NCBI GenBank assembly: GCA_027943335.1
Contig: BSBK01006398.1
Coordinates: 143,501 to 207,500 of the forward strand
Direction: 5' to 3'
Length of the DNA stretch: 64,000 nucleotides
From: Chamaecyparis obtusa
Taxonomy: Eukaryota; Streptophyta; Pinopsida; Cupressales; Cupressaceae
Both the position numbers and the translations under genes were made by a program. The notes beneath the pieces are model-generated. The model was not told where the DNA came from. It worked only from the letters and a program-made list of their open reading frames with translations, and made no database searches. Below, in pieces: positions 24,084 through 36,277 of the stretch (position 1 is the stretch's first letter; every line of letters begins with the position of its first letter).

Positions 24084-25559
24084 TAATGAACTACAACTGA
24101 TTTAGAACCTAATTGAAGATCTATGATTAGAGATCACCGAGTTGCTGATTAGATATGTAATATGATTAAATTAGTAATATGTTGTCATTGATGTAAACTA
24201 GTTTGACATCACTTATTTTGTAAGTTACAATACCTAAACATCTGTAGAAAAGGAGTAAAAGAGATGAAGAACATAAATATCTACATGAGGAAGATGTATA
24301 TGAGAGATGAGGATAAGGAATACATTGTGTAACTTGTTGATGAGTCTATGACCTTATGTTATTGACTTGATTATGTTTCATTCATCTATGATGAGGAAAA
24401 GAACTGAAAGACACAAGGTAGTGTGGTCGGTTGATGAAGCATCACAGTATACACCGAGTAGTGTAGTGTATGCCAAGCACAGTATAAATGGAGCTTGTGT
24501 TCACCTACACATTTCTTTGTTAACCAAGCAGGAGAAAAGGAACTAAATGATTAGTTTAGCCATTAAGGATTAATGAGCTGTAAAGTACATCAAAATCAAA
24601 GATGGAGATCATGTTTGTTATGAAGATCAATGGCTAGCATAATTCAAGGAAGATCTAAAGGATGAAATCAAAATGTGTTACTAGCACATCAGCCAAGAAA
24701 GGTTAAGTGGCAAAATGGATGAAGGAGAATAAGCGGCAAAATCTTATGGAGGAAAAGAAAATAGTTTACTTGTCTATTTAAGAGACTAAGGTTTCATTAT
24801 GAAACTTATGTTGAAAGGAGACTATAGAACTATCGCATGAACAAGTTTCATTTATGCCTGATCAAATTGGTTAAGGAGAACTGAACTGCAGAGTTTACCG
24901 AGTGTCAAAAAGCTATTACTGAGTGACAGTAAGTCATTGATTATTGTTGATACAGAATTGATATATTGATCAGAGGATTTGAATGGGCTTTACATAGATT
25001 TGATAATCTACAATGGAAGTTGTATCATAGTTAGATCAACTGTTGTTACATTTTAACCATTGTAAACATAGAAATCTCTTAACATAGTGGACTTGAAAGT
25101 CTTTTATGTATCATTCATAGAATGAACATTGTTATCCTATCAACCCCATAGTGAATGTTGGTTGGATGATAATAGTTGGTCTAAAATCCTCTAAAAAGGT
25201 CACACCTCACAGTGTGTTTGTAACCTTTAACAGGGTTGGGTCTTCACCAACCTCACTTCAAAAGAGTGAACATTTTTGGGTTGCCGGTCCCAGGTGGTTT
25301 TTCCCTTCACGGGGTTTCCACGTTAAATATTTTATGTTATGTGTTCATTATGGTGATTTTTTTTAATCATACTTTACATATTGCATGTTGGATTTGATCG
25401 ATAATCATTAGTTGTTATTGACTAGTAATCAGTAAAAGCACAGACAATATAGTATTTTATGTTACCGAGCTGCAAAAGTTTAAGTAAATTATTTTGGATT
25501 ATACATTTTGAATTGGGACTTTGGATAACTAATTCACCCTCCTCTTAGTTATTCTAACA
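24084..25559 (+). mobile_element. Element B 3' LTR
   Basis: 1476 bp, matching 17830-19305 along its length with substitutions only. Many differences are G/A and C/T, as expected from methylcytosine decay. It ends TTATTCTAACA before the target duplication ctttg (25560-25564). Confidence 0.95.
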
Positions 25560-25564
25560 CTTTG

Positions 25565-26195
25565 TTCTATCCTTTACTACTTTTCTCGATCACTGATCTA
25601 TGCCTCTGATGATCAAAAAACTTCTCTATCCTGCATATATGAGATCCTTCTTCTTACACACCTCATGCTCATACTTCATTTTAGGGTTCAGATAGACAAC
25701 AAATTAACTCCATAGATCAAGATCAAAAATCTAGATTACCTACTTATGTCGCTTAAGCATTCCCTAAATCTAATTGGTTACATGTGTTACATAGGGATCA
25801 ATGATTACAATTATAAAGCATAATCATCTATGTGATTTACTCAATAAACATAAAACTTTGTATAGATGTCAGCCCAAAAATGGTTTACCTAAGTTATTGT
25901 GCCATTACAAACACATATGTCAAATCTGGGTTGTTCGACATATGAAGTCTCTGACACTCAATATTGACTGTTCTTCATTTACTGGTGCCTGACACTGACA
26001 TATCTACATAACTTGACATAAACTACTCGGTTGTTACTGAAGTATTTAGTGAACTCTGACTTTCTTGGTAGTAACTACTGCTTGGTAAATGTACAATATA
26101 CAAGTCTACACATAACTTAGCCTATACATGATGACTCGGTCGCAGTGATGACTAAGTGTAAGACACTAATAGACAACAAAACTTAGGGATCAACA
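25565..26195 (-). mobile_element. Element A left (3') LTR, part 2
   Basis: Continues the LTR split by element B and aligns with 32634-33293 (catatatgagatccttcttc, tcaatattgactgttcttca and so on). It ends gggatcaaca at 26195, next to the polypurine tract. Confidence 0.92.
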
Positions 26196-26212
26196 ATATC
26201 CCCCTTTGACAT
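26196..26212 (-). other. Polypurine tract of element A
   Basis: Plus strand atatccccctttgacat; on the minus strand atgtcaaagggggatat immediately precedes the LTR start TGTTGATCCC. Same form as in copia elements B and C. Confidence 0.9.
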
Positions 26213-26539
26213 TAGTGGAAAAAACACTTTTTCATGATATTTACATTACATTAAATGAGTACTTAGTAATAAGAAAAACTCCTATATGAATACTCCCTCT
26301 AAAAATTGACTCAGTTTACATACACATACATATACATAAGACTCTTTTACAACTGAATATATATACATATTGCAAAATATTTCATACCATGATATGCATT
26401 CTTGTCATGTATCCCTTTGTATGTAGCAATGCAGTTCCTCTTTGACATTTTCCAGTTTCTGCTTTGAACTCTATCATTCCCCTTTATATTTTGTGTCATG
26501 TCATATCTCCCTTATTTTTTCCACTTGAAATTCCTAGGG

Positions 26540-29500
26540 TGTAGGGGTTTTGAAAAACTTATCTAGAAATGGTTTGTGGAGTTGTATTATCATACCTAAT
26601 GCATTATCCCATCCATACCTTACAAATTCCAAAACCTATGTCCTTATTTCAAGCTAAGAAGCTAGATCAACTAGGCTCTCAATAATAGAGAGATGAGGGT
26701 CTCTCTACACTAATTCCTTTTTTGTGGCTAACTCCTTTTGCATAGCCTCAAGATGAGGTGTCATCATCATTTGGATTGATATTAGCCTTTCCCTTACTTT
26801 TCCATCATTATCCACCGACTCGGCTAATCTACCTTGTGTATGTAACAGTCTTGTGAAGTGGATGGAGTTGGAACTTGCATCCATGCTCAGTGAATGACTT
26901 GTAGACTTTATGTCTAACTACAATTTGTCAATCAAATTCTGATTATCCTTAATCAAATATTCAACATTGCATAATTTTTTGTGGAGAGATTGAGCATTTT
27001 GTAGAACTTCTTCTAGATTTGTCACTAAGGCAAAAAGTTCTACCTGTTTGACTGCAATGTCAGTTGAAACCTTTTCTAGCACCTTTATCTCAAACTTTCT
27101 CTCAGACCACTACATAAGCTTATCATTTTCCTCTATGTCATCACTATTCACCTTCTTAACTATTTATACTAGTTTCTATAAGATAGGTGCAGACTCATTC
27201 ACATCATCCATTTCAAAAGCATCAATAAAAATTCCTTTGATCTCATGCAATACCTTCTTTTGTTGATGTTCTCTTCTTCAGCTCTTCTTGTTTGTTTTTC
27301 TTCTTTAAAAGATCTTGTAGTATCTGCATTTGCTCATATGTTAAGTTATCAGTGTCCCACTTAGGAATCACTATAACTTCATTGAGTGTCACCTATGTTG
27401 CAGGATATTTCTCCTTCTTCCTATGTGATTTCTTCCTCAGTGTGTTTCCACTTGGCATCTATATAAGAGCTTTGATAACCTCTTGTTCCTTAGGCTCTGG
27501 TTTATCTTTTTCTTCTTCAACCTTATCCTTTTCCTCCACATGAGGACTTATTACAACTAATATAGACTTCTTTGCTTTCTCTTTAGGACTCTCCTCGGCT
27601 TTTTATTTCTTTCCTTCCTTGACAGGTGTAATTTCAATTGTGATTGATGACTTGTCTTGTTTCTCGGCATTGGTACTTTTTGAGGCTTGAAATTCAACTG
27701 TGACCATATGAGTGCTTAATAGTTGATGTACTCTCAATCCATGGATAATCTTGTACTTGGATTAGTATAGGATTAGTGCCCAATAGAAACCTATCTGAGG
27801 CTTCCTCAACAAGTATCTGTCTTTGAATTTCCTCCTCAGTTAATATATTAGTTTTCACTAGGGTATCCTCAGTGATATCAACAACTATTATCACATCCTG
27901 TGATTCACTTATTTATGTTTTCTTTCCTTCTTCATCCTCAATAGTATGTGGATCATTAACATCTTCCTTGTTATCTAGTTCCACTCTACTGGGTGTTCTT
28001 GCACTTGGTTGTGAACTCTTGTCAACTATAAGTCCAAAAATAATTTTCCACAACCTTGTGATTTGTTACACAATATCCTCAACCTTATGTTGTATAATGA
28101 AGTATGATCGGAGCTTGGGAAAAAATCTTCTTCTATACTACTCCATGTATTTTTGTATGTAAGTAGTGGATAGACTAGACATGACTTGAGCTAGAGTGCT
28201 CTCCCTTATTTTCTTTTCAGTCATCATGGCATACTGCCATTTCTTATCTATTATATTATATAACTCTTTTGGAATTAGATTTCCCATTTTTAGTGGTGTC
28301 ATCTTGAATGTACACAACATCTCAAGCATAGCCTCCTCCACTTTCTCTTTGTCTTCAATGCTAAATTTCTCAAATTTTATTTGTTTAAAGTCTGCCAACC
28401 CAGCAGTGCTCTTGATATTGTGTCATATCTCATCCATAGTCAATTTTTTCCTTTGTGATGGCCCCTTCTTCTTTATGTTTTCATCGGTATCAATTTCCTC
28501 ATCATCATCATCCTCTCCAAGATTAGCTTCCTTCTTGGTTTCTTTCTTAAATTACTTGGCACACCCTAAGCTTGAATTGGTTTCCTCTTTCCTGATATAG
28601 GGGTCTTTTTCTGTGGCTCGGTAGTTGTAACAATAGAAGCTACCCTAGTTCTTGGTCTTGATACTATAGGAGGAGTGGGCTTAGGTTTTTGTAATTGTTT
28701 CTTTTGTGGCTCGGCAACTAATGCCTTCTTGCCTTTCTTAGTGACCTCTTTCTCCTCCTCTCCACTCTCTTCAGACTCACTAGACTTGTGTTCTCCTAAT
28801 CCTTGTGTCAACTCAAGAGGTGCATTTTCCTCTTCTCCTTCTCCTAGCATCTTCTCTAGGTTTTTTATTAACTTCTTCCTTTTTTCTCTCCATGGTTGTA
28901 TTTTTCAATCCCATAGTTATCTTGGACTTTTCCTCCTCATAAGTCCCAAAAGATTTATCCTTTTTATCAATTTCCTCAGCTAATAGGGTAATTATTGGTG
29001 TTGTTGTCTCATCTATGTTAACTTCATAAGGTAATGGCCTAAGCCATGATACCCTTAGTTAAACTGCATGTGCATATGTGAAGTCAGTATCAACTAGGAC
29101 ATAAATATTATTATAGTATTTCTCTACTAGTGATACATGAATCCTACTCCTATTCCTCATTTTCTTCTTAAACTCCACAAAATAACTATCCATCATACTC
29201 TCAAAGTTATCTCCTAACTGATCAATATACTCATTTATTTTTAGGGTGACTAGTCGATGCTTATCCCATACAACATCACCAATAGTAGGAAAACTATTCT
29301 GAATATAGAAGAATATACAAATGAGTAGAGAACCAAAATTACACATTGAATTCTTCACCTTCCTGATAGAAGTGAGGTTCTCAAAAAGTTGTGTCAATTG
29401 TAGCTCAGCAAGATAATAGGTATGATCTTTCTTCACCATTTTCCATGCTTGGTCAACAACTATACAAGAAACACTATCTAGCCTACTAGACTGGTAGAAC

Positions 29501-30094
29501 TTGTGAGCTATCACTCTCACTATAAAATCAATTTCTGGATTGTTGATAGCATAAATAGTCATCCCTCTTTTGTTCAATAATGCCTGAGTGTTTTCTTGAA
29601 TAATTTCCTTTCTCTGGCATCTCATATTATTTTTCCTTTTGAGGCTAGGGTAATCAATGACTAAATGTATCATATCTTTTGTGATCTTAACTAGTAAACC
29701 TTCCAGCCAAATATTCATATCATGAACTCAGCTCAACACAATTTTAATCCAATCAATCTTGAAATTCCATGGGAAGTCAAGGACATGCACTAACCCTCAC
29801 TCAGAAACCTTCTGGTGTTCATCCTTCAACACCCCATTGTCACAAAGTTTGTTATATGCTTCTCTCAGCTCATAATCATCTTTCTCCTATCTTGCACATG
29901 TCGCATGTGTGTACATCATTAATCATTAGAACCTTTAGAGGAATAGATGACAGGGCACCTGTGAGATCTCCCTTTATTGCACTTTCAGGAACAACTTGAA
30001 ATTTTTATGGTTTGCACACATCATTCCTCACAAGTTGAATGTTTAATACCTCCTTCCCTTGATTCTTGGCTACAATAGATGATGTAGATGACAT
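26540..30094 (-). pseudogene. Element A second ORF, unrecognised protein
   Basis: Starts at ATG 30094 (MSSTSSIVAKNQGKEVLNIQ) and runs through broken frames. The longest open piece, 29059-29718, has 219 residues including TIYAINNPEIDFIVRVIAHK and INEYIDQLGDNFESMMDSYF. A charged, low-complexity hinge follows (28566-28850, rich in EEE/KK/PP), then another folded-looking piece (28138-28398) and a heptad-like coiled-coil stretch near 26850-27060. I do not recognise any of it. It takes the place where pol should be. It may be a captured host gene or an element-specific protein; the many stops show it no longer works here. Confidence 0.6.
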
Positions 30095-30779
30095 ATCTTC
30101 AAAATATAGGGTTCAATAACTAATATCAAGTTCTCGGTAAATACCTAGTTCAAATAGTTCTATGATGATTGTTGATGGCACATTGTAAAGATCTTTGCAA
30201 ATCACACTTTGCACAAATAACTCTAGTTAATCACTCTAGAATATCTCTACAAGTTCTCTGATCGATGATGAAATAAGAATAAATGGTAACATTCCACTTT
30301 ATAGGATTCAAATGATCTAATTAGGGATTCATTAAATGATCAGTACACTTTCTAGGTGAAATAAAGTTATCTCGGCATTCTCATGTTAACTCAGTAAACA
30401 TATGCTTGGTCAATACTACCATTTGGTTTCATCTCGGTACACATCACATCTCGGATACCATAGGAGCTCAACATACACTAGTGACTTGGTCACTATGGGC
30501 TAAAATATTGATGCCCAACATCAAATATATAGTGCATCTTCTTTCTCAAGTCTATCCTAATGCATCTTAATCTATGTAGATATGGACTTTAATCTATCAA
30601 ATGTTAGGATCTGGTGTAAAATAAAGCATTTTAAGATTCAATTCCTCACATACCTTCTTTGCTTAGTTTGAAGTACTGTGATCACCTAATCCATTAGATT
30701 GGGTGACCTCAGATTCATTGGCTCCACTACTACTTGCTTCTTCTTTCTTTTTCCATGTCTTGTTCATCTAGTTTCTCAT
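30095..30779 (-). other. Element A spacer between its two coding regions
   Basis: Non-coding, with repeated ctcggt words of the kind found in its LTRs. It might hold the promoter or splice signals for the second coding region, but nothing specific was seen. Confidence 0.4.
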
Positions 30780-32010
30780 CTAATCAACAATATCTTCATT
30801 CTTGACTTGTTCACTACTCAATATATGTGCTTTGCAGTCTCTCTTTAAGTGACCAATCTTATTGCATTTGTAACAGACCAGACTTCCACTCATCCAACTC
30901 TTGGATTTTCCTCTAAAATGTGTCTTCAAATAGTTTTTCCAATATGACCATAATCTCCACAATAATGACAACTATACCATGTATTGTAGTCCCAATTGTA
31001 TGTGTTACCTTTCCTAGGTGCTTTAGTTTGTTTATTGGATGTCCACTTAGCTTTGGATCTACAGTATTGTGCTCTATGACCATATTTCTAACAGTTAAAA
31101 TAATGTCCTTGAAATCTAGGTGAGGTAGGTGGTTTACTAACCTTTGACTTGCATTCATGTGCCTAATGTACATGTTTCTTACAATTAAAAAAAATTTCGT
31201 TGAGTTTTGGTTTAGGATTGGACTTACCATTTTTTCTCCTGCAAATGTTAGCTATGTGTCCTATCTTTCCACAATGATGGCATGTAGGTTTTTTTTCTTT
31301 GGCATAGCATTTCTCTGTTCTCGACTCTTTGATGATTCTCCTTCTTTAGTGGATGGCATGTGCTCATCATGTCCAAGTCCAAAAGTATCACTAGATCTTC
31401 TAGGTGACCTTAACAATTCTTCAAATTATTTCACAGCTTAATTAGGCTTATTCATCCTCTCATTGAGTTCATTTTCATATCTTAGTTCATTCTTCAGTTG
31501 ACTATTTTCTTATCTTAGATTTATAATTTATGCATCTTTCATGCACAACTCTTGATTAGCAAGTAATAGTTGATTTACCATATTCAATTGATTGTTTTTC
31601 AACCTCTTTATGTCACATGTCCTTTCATCAAGTCTCATAGATATTTTTCTTTTGTCTTCTTCAACCATTATCTTGTCTTCTTCAGCTTTCTTTTTCTATT
31701 CATCAACTTCACAAAGTCTTATTGATTGTATTTCCTATTCTCTCTTCATATTTCTAATGTCTTCATTCAGTATGCTATTTTTCTCCAGCAGATCTGTTAT
31801 AGCTTTGTCACTTTCAGTAGAATTACCATTGTCAAATAGACCTCTAGTGTCCTCTTCTTGACATTGATTTTCATTCTGTTGTATTGCCAACTCTCTCCTT
31901 CTGCTTAAGGATTTCTTCAATTCACCTCTGGCTTCTTGAAGTTGATGTAATGCAAGCTGAATGTCAATCTTTTGATTCTCTATGATCTTTCCCAACTTGT
32001 AAACCTCCAT
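30780..32010 (-). pseudogene. Element A gag-like coiled coil with five zinc knuckles
   Basis: First ATG at 32010 (MEVYKLGKIIENQKIDIQLA), about 50 bp inside the primer site. The first 300 residues or so are a charged, heptad-like coiled coil. Then come five Cys-Cys-His-Cys-type knuckles: CHHCGKIGHIANIC (about 31240-31281), FFNCKKHVH...C (about 31145-31185), YFNC...YGHRAQYC (about 31065-31106), CHYCGDYGHIG (about 30938-30970, last Cys lost) and CYKCNKIGHLKRDC (about 30833-30874). The first and fifth are intact. Several stops and frame changes. Nucleic-acid binding is likely; a role like gag is inferred from its place after the primer site. Confidence 0.75.
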
Positions 32011-32058
32011 CTCTAAAACCTTAGCTCACAAGCGATTAGACTTATTATAAGAGACTTA

Positions 32059-32070
32059 GCTTTGATACCA
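32059..32070 (-). other. Primer-binding site of element A
   Basis: Minus strand tggtatcaaagc, two bases after the LTR end. It is complementary to the 3' end of initiator tRNA-Met with one change. Confidence 0.9.
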
Positions 32071-32072
32071 AT

Positions 32073-33293
32073 TGTTGGAAATCTATTATGGGAAAGTGAT
32101 AAACTAAGGGGGGGATGAATCAGATATCTACGGATATAACCATTTTGGCATAAATTCACTCTCATAGCGTAAACATCAAATTCAATACTGAAATAGATCT
32201 AACAATATAATCTCCATCCATGAAAATAAAACATAACACAAATATTTTGGTTACCCAGAAACTCTTGAAAGGTAAAATCGGGGTGGGGATGACACCCACA
32301 AATATTCACTACTACAGTATTAAATTTTTTCTGTTAGGGCTACAATGTTTGATCATAAACTAATGATCTACCCTATGAGGGGTCTACCCTGCTAAGAGCT
32401 TTAAAGACTTATACAATCTACCTTTTAAAAGGATTTGAACTTACAAAAAAGTAAGCACTCGGTTAAGAGATTTACTTAGGCTTGTTAAGACCACTCTGTA
32501 AAGAGATTATCCCTAATTCACCTATTAAAATGACACAGTACCTGATCCTTTGGTTTGCACTATGATTTTGATAACAAATCATCTCCTTCTAATATAGATT
32601 TGATCTCCTCTTTCAAATATATCTTTATTTTGTCCTTCACTACTTTGCTCGGTCATTGATCTCTACCTCTGATGATCAAAACACTTCTCTATTATGCATA
32701 TATGAGATCCTTCTTCTTACATGCATCATGCTCATACTTTGTTTTAGGCTTCATATCTCATCTTATATAGACAAAAAATCAACTCCATAGATCAAGATCA
32801 ATGATCTAGATTACCTACTTATACCTCTTAAGCATTCCCTAAATCTGATTGGTTACATGGGTTACATAGGGATCAATGATTACAATTATAAATCATAATC
32901 ACCTCCATGATTTCCTCAACAAACATAAAATTTTGTATAGATGTTGACCCAAAAATGGTTTACCTAAGTATTTGTGCCATTACAAACACATATGTCAAAT
33001 CTGGCTTGCTCGGCATATGAAGTCTCTAACACTTGGCATTGACTGTTCTTCATTTACTGGTGCTCGACACTAACATATCTACACAACTCGGCCTAAAATA
33101 CTCGATTGTTATTGAAGTACTCGGTGACCTCTGACTTGCTTGATAGTAAATACTACTTGGTAAATGTATAATATACAAGTCTACACATAACTCAGCCTAT
33201 ACATGATGACTCAGTCGCAATGATGACTAACCAACATGTCCAAGAAAATGACTGTGTAAGACACTAATAGATAATGAAACTTAGGGATCAACA
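32073..33293 (-). mobile_element. Element A right (5') LTR
   Basis: 1221 bp, complete, with plus-strand ends TGTTGGAAATC...GGGATCAACA. It aligns with the split left LTR. The target duplication aagag follows at 33294-33298. Confidence 0.93.
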
Positions 33294-33298
33294 AAGAG

Positions 33299-34386
33299 GA
33301 CCTAAGGAAAGGTTGAGTTATGTGATACTTCAATGTGTACTTGATTAGTTGGCACAATGACAAGGTAATGTGTTGTTTATCTTTAACACTAAGTGAAGAA
33401 GTCAATTGATTTGAAGCATAGGATTAATTGAGAAAAAGAGAAAAAAATTAGTTTAAGCTGAGTGATGCTAGTGTCGACTGAGCACCAATATAAACTGAGA
33501 AAATTTAGTATCAACCGAGCATCAAAAATTTCTGAGAAATAGATAGTTAACCAAGAAAAGATAGTGTTTTTTGAGAAGGAAAGTTTTAGCGATGGTCGAG
33601 TTATCAGTGATGACTGAGGAGATGAACATAGTATTGACCGAGTGTTAGTAATTTACATTTTATGAAGGAATTAATAATCCCAACCGACATAGTTGAATTC
33701 TTGGGATATGTAAAATGTGTTAAAATTATTAATGAATGATATGGAGTATTTAATGCATGGTAAACCATTTTCTTATGGATTCAAAGAGAAGTTTGGAGAT
33801 GTATTTAGAAGGAAAAGGAGGAGAAAAAAATGATGGAAGGATTCGATGAATCTAACCTAAACTTAAGATCTACTGAAGATACTAAGAGGCAAAAGATTAA
33901 TCTACCTAATCAATGAGATATAAGGATGACCTAATTGTTGGTTATTGAATGTATGGAAGAGGTTGATGCTATTGACTGATAAATCTAAGCAGAAGGCTAA
34001 GGAGAAGCTGTGAAGAGCTGAAAAGAGTTGAGGTGATTACTTGAAGACATTTTCGAGTAGATCAGAGATGGAGATAAAAATGAATGTCAGTCAACAAACC
34101 AACATATGAGAAAATTGGATATGTATTTGCAAAGTGAGTTGTATATTTCAGATTAGAACCTACTATTACTTTCTAACCATTGTATCAGTTAAAATACTTT
34201 AATCAAGGTTGACCTAAAAGTCATTTTTTAAACCCTTTAATCAAGGTGACATTCTAATGGAATGTTTTAAAGCCCTTTAACTAGGCCACTCTTTACAGTG
34301 TGATTAAATCCTTTAACAGGGTCACACCTAATAATGTGTGTTGTAAACCTTTGACAAGGTTGGCTTCTCACAAAGCTCACTTTAGA
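33299..34386 (+). mobile_element. 3' LTR of copia C, part 2
   Basis: Resumes the C LTR after element A. It carries aaccgag/gtcgag words and the series ccctttaa...ctttaacagggtcacacc that matches element B's LTR near 18945-18985. It breaks at ctcactttaga, where B reads ctcacttcagaagagtgaac. The last three bases (aga, 34384-34386) are the CACTA target duplication. Confidence 0.88.
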
Positions 34387-34440
34387 CACTAGTATATTTG
34401 AGCCCTTTTTCTGACGGCCAACTATCAGAATTCTGATAGT
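34387..34440 (+). repeat. CACTA left terminal inverted repeat and subterminal palindrome
   Basis: CACTAGTATATTTGAGCC, then the palindrome actatcagaattctgatagt at 34421-34440. Pairs imperfectly with the right end at 47140-47177. Confidence 0.75.
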
Positions 34441-34656
34441 ATACCATCAATCAAGTGACACCACACACCATCGTAATTTTGCAGTCAGAAAAAATGATGA
34501 TTTTGATTTGTGTTGTAATTACGACAACCATGGTCATCACAAAAAGGGGGTGCCAACATGATGAACCTATCATCAAACCTATTTGTGGTCATCGCAATTG
34601 GGATGCCTATCCATCACAAAAAAATACAAACGACGGTGACCTGTCAAAATCTTTTG

Positions 34657-34866
34657 ATGGGTCGTCATCATTTGTATTTTGTTTGCCGGTGGAGATGTTG
34701 TTAATGAAACACATATCCGTCAAAATTTTATGATGGATATATGTCATTTGTAGTTTTTAATGACAGTGATGTTGTACATGCAACGGATACCCATCAGAAA
34801 TTTATGATCAATATCCATCATTTATAGTTTTTTACCAACAGCGATGTTGTGCATGCAACGGCTGGA
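34657..34866 (+). repeat. CACTA subterminal tandem repeat, three copies, about 75 bp
   Basis: Units starting at 34657, 34733 and 34807 share gatgg/gatc, a tcatttgta block, gatgttgt and catgcaacgg or its variant. Subterminal arrays of this kind are where CACTA-encoded DNA-binding proteins dock; that function here is inferred. Confidence 0.7.
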
Positions 34867-35667
34867 TGTTGGATGTTTTCAACAAATAATCATTGATGTA
34901 CAGTCATCATAGTTGCGATGAAAAAAAAATTCAAAAAATATATATTTGTCGGTCAAGTTGGTATCGATTCAGAATGGTGTTCTTGTAGATCTGGTTCCTG
35001 CTCGTGATTTGGTTATGGATCATTCAGAGATGACTTTGTAGTAAATTTGGTAGTGGCTCATGGATTATTGAGTTGAGTTGAGAATTGAGTTGAGTGATTT
35101 CTTTGGTTCGAATTGGATGTGCTTTGTTCCTATGGAGTGTAGCAGTGACTTGACTTGGAGTTTGAGTAGACTGTGCATTGATCGACTTGAAGATAGAATT
35201 GAGCTACTCTTTGCGTTGTTGTTGAGATCAGGTTGTGATAGATCATTGGGATCATCTACCATTTTTGCCATAGTTTTGAATGAGTTATATGTGATGTTGA
35301 GAGAGCGACATGTAGAACTTGCACATTGGAGATTCATAGATCACTATGGTGTCTGTGATGACTTGGGAGAAGTATTCTTCTTAGTGAACCAAGCTGAGAG
35401 ACTTAGATTATAGAAAGTGGGTCATTTGATGCGACTTATGAGACATTGGATGCCTCTTTACAGTGGGTTTGTGGTGTGGTCTATGGTGTTTCTTTGTGAT
35501 TGGATTCTTGGTAGAGATCTGTTGAATTGGTAGCCATTGAGATGGATTGATATATATTTATCATACATGAATTGAGATCTTAAATTATTGAGCTTCTCTT
35601 TGTTTTGAGAATAGTTTAACATTCTCTACTTAACAAGGCCAACCACGTGAAGGTGGAAGCTCATCTG
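34867..35667. other. CACTA left interior, no recognised gene
   Basis: Contains a plus-strand ORF (35078-35413) and an overlapping Ser/Asn-rich minus-strand ORF (35065-35337), neither with a motif I know. ttcttgtag at 34980-34988 resembles an inner CACTA-type end (CTACAAGAA), perhaps from an older copy. Confidence 0.35.
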
Positions 35668-36173
35668 ACCCCTCCTAGGAGCCTCTTATGACCCTTTACA
35701 ACATTTTAAGACCTCTAAGATGTATTCTTAGGGGTCATAAAGGGTCGTAAAGGGTCATAAGGGGTCCTGGAACACAACAGCTGAGAAACATAAATGTAGG
35801 CATTATGGTCACATTTTTTTGGAAACATAACATAATTGAGTGGTATACCCAAATGATGCAATGCAACTACTCCTCCATTTCCAAGTCTACACTGCAGTAA
35901 ACAAAACCCATAGATAAAGAATAAATTTAAAGAGAAAAGGAGGAGGGTCATAACGACTAAAATAATATAGGGACCCTGTATTATTTTGGTCATTACAGCC
36001 CTCCTCCACTCTCTAAATTTATTCCTTATCTATGGATTTTGGATCCCGCAGTGTAAACTTGGAACTAGAGGAGTGATAGTTGTGTTGCATCATCTGGGTA
36101 TACCATTCAATTATGTTATGTCTCCAAAAAATTGTGACCATGATGCCTACATTTATGTTTCTCAGCTGTTGTG
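35668..36173. repeat. Two nested inverted repeats inside the CACTA
   Basis: A short pair (35668-35703 with 35738-35771, cttatgaccctttac-type arms) is followed by a large foldback, with its left arm at 35771-35970 and its right arm at about 35975-36173. The outer ends read acaacagctgagaaac and gtttctcagctgttgt, and only about 4 bp separate the arms. The mirrored minus (35715-35993) and plus (35986-36174) ORFs are products of the inversion, not genes. Confidence 0.85.
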
Positions 36174-36277
36174 ATATCTACATTTATTTTTCTCATTTGA
36201 CATGTTTATGTACATGTTCTTTATGTGTATCTACTAGAAATTCTAAAAAAAAAATTAGTATCTACAATAGCCCTTTG

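Larger units (their letters stand above)
17830..25559 (+). mobile_element. Element B: full-length Ty1/copia, nested in A
   Basis: A structurally complete 7730-bp copia with two LTRs of 1476 bp each (17830-19305 and 24084-25559), a tRNA-Met type primer site, gag, protease, integrase, RT and RNase H in copia order, and a polypurine tract. Target duplication ctttg lies at 17825-17829 and 25560-25564. The LTRs differ by about 6-7% over their last 405 bp by eye. The genes hold many stops and several frameshifts, so it is dead. It inserted into the left LTR of element A. Confidence 0.95.
17274..33293 (-). mobile_element. Element A: copia-type LTR element lacking pol
   Basis: Complete on the minus strand, with a 5' LTR at 32073-33293, a primer site at 32059-32070, a polypurine tract at 26196-26212 and a 3' LTR at 17274-17829 plus 25565-26195. 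Target duplication aagag flanks it (17269-17273, 33294-33298). Subtracting nested element B and its target duplication leaves about 8.3 kb. The interior holds a gag-like zinc-knuckle protein and a second long unrecognised coding region, but no protease, integrase, RT or RNase H. It would have needed enzymes from another copia. LTR divergence over the first 550 bp is about 10% by eye. Confidence 0.9.

Noticed and set aside
34387..34990. A small stand-alone CACTA element ending at ttcttgtag (34988)
   Set aside because: The 3-bp duplication aga and the rebuilt C LTR show that the partner end is at 47177; the inner motif lacks the terminal TG.
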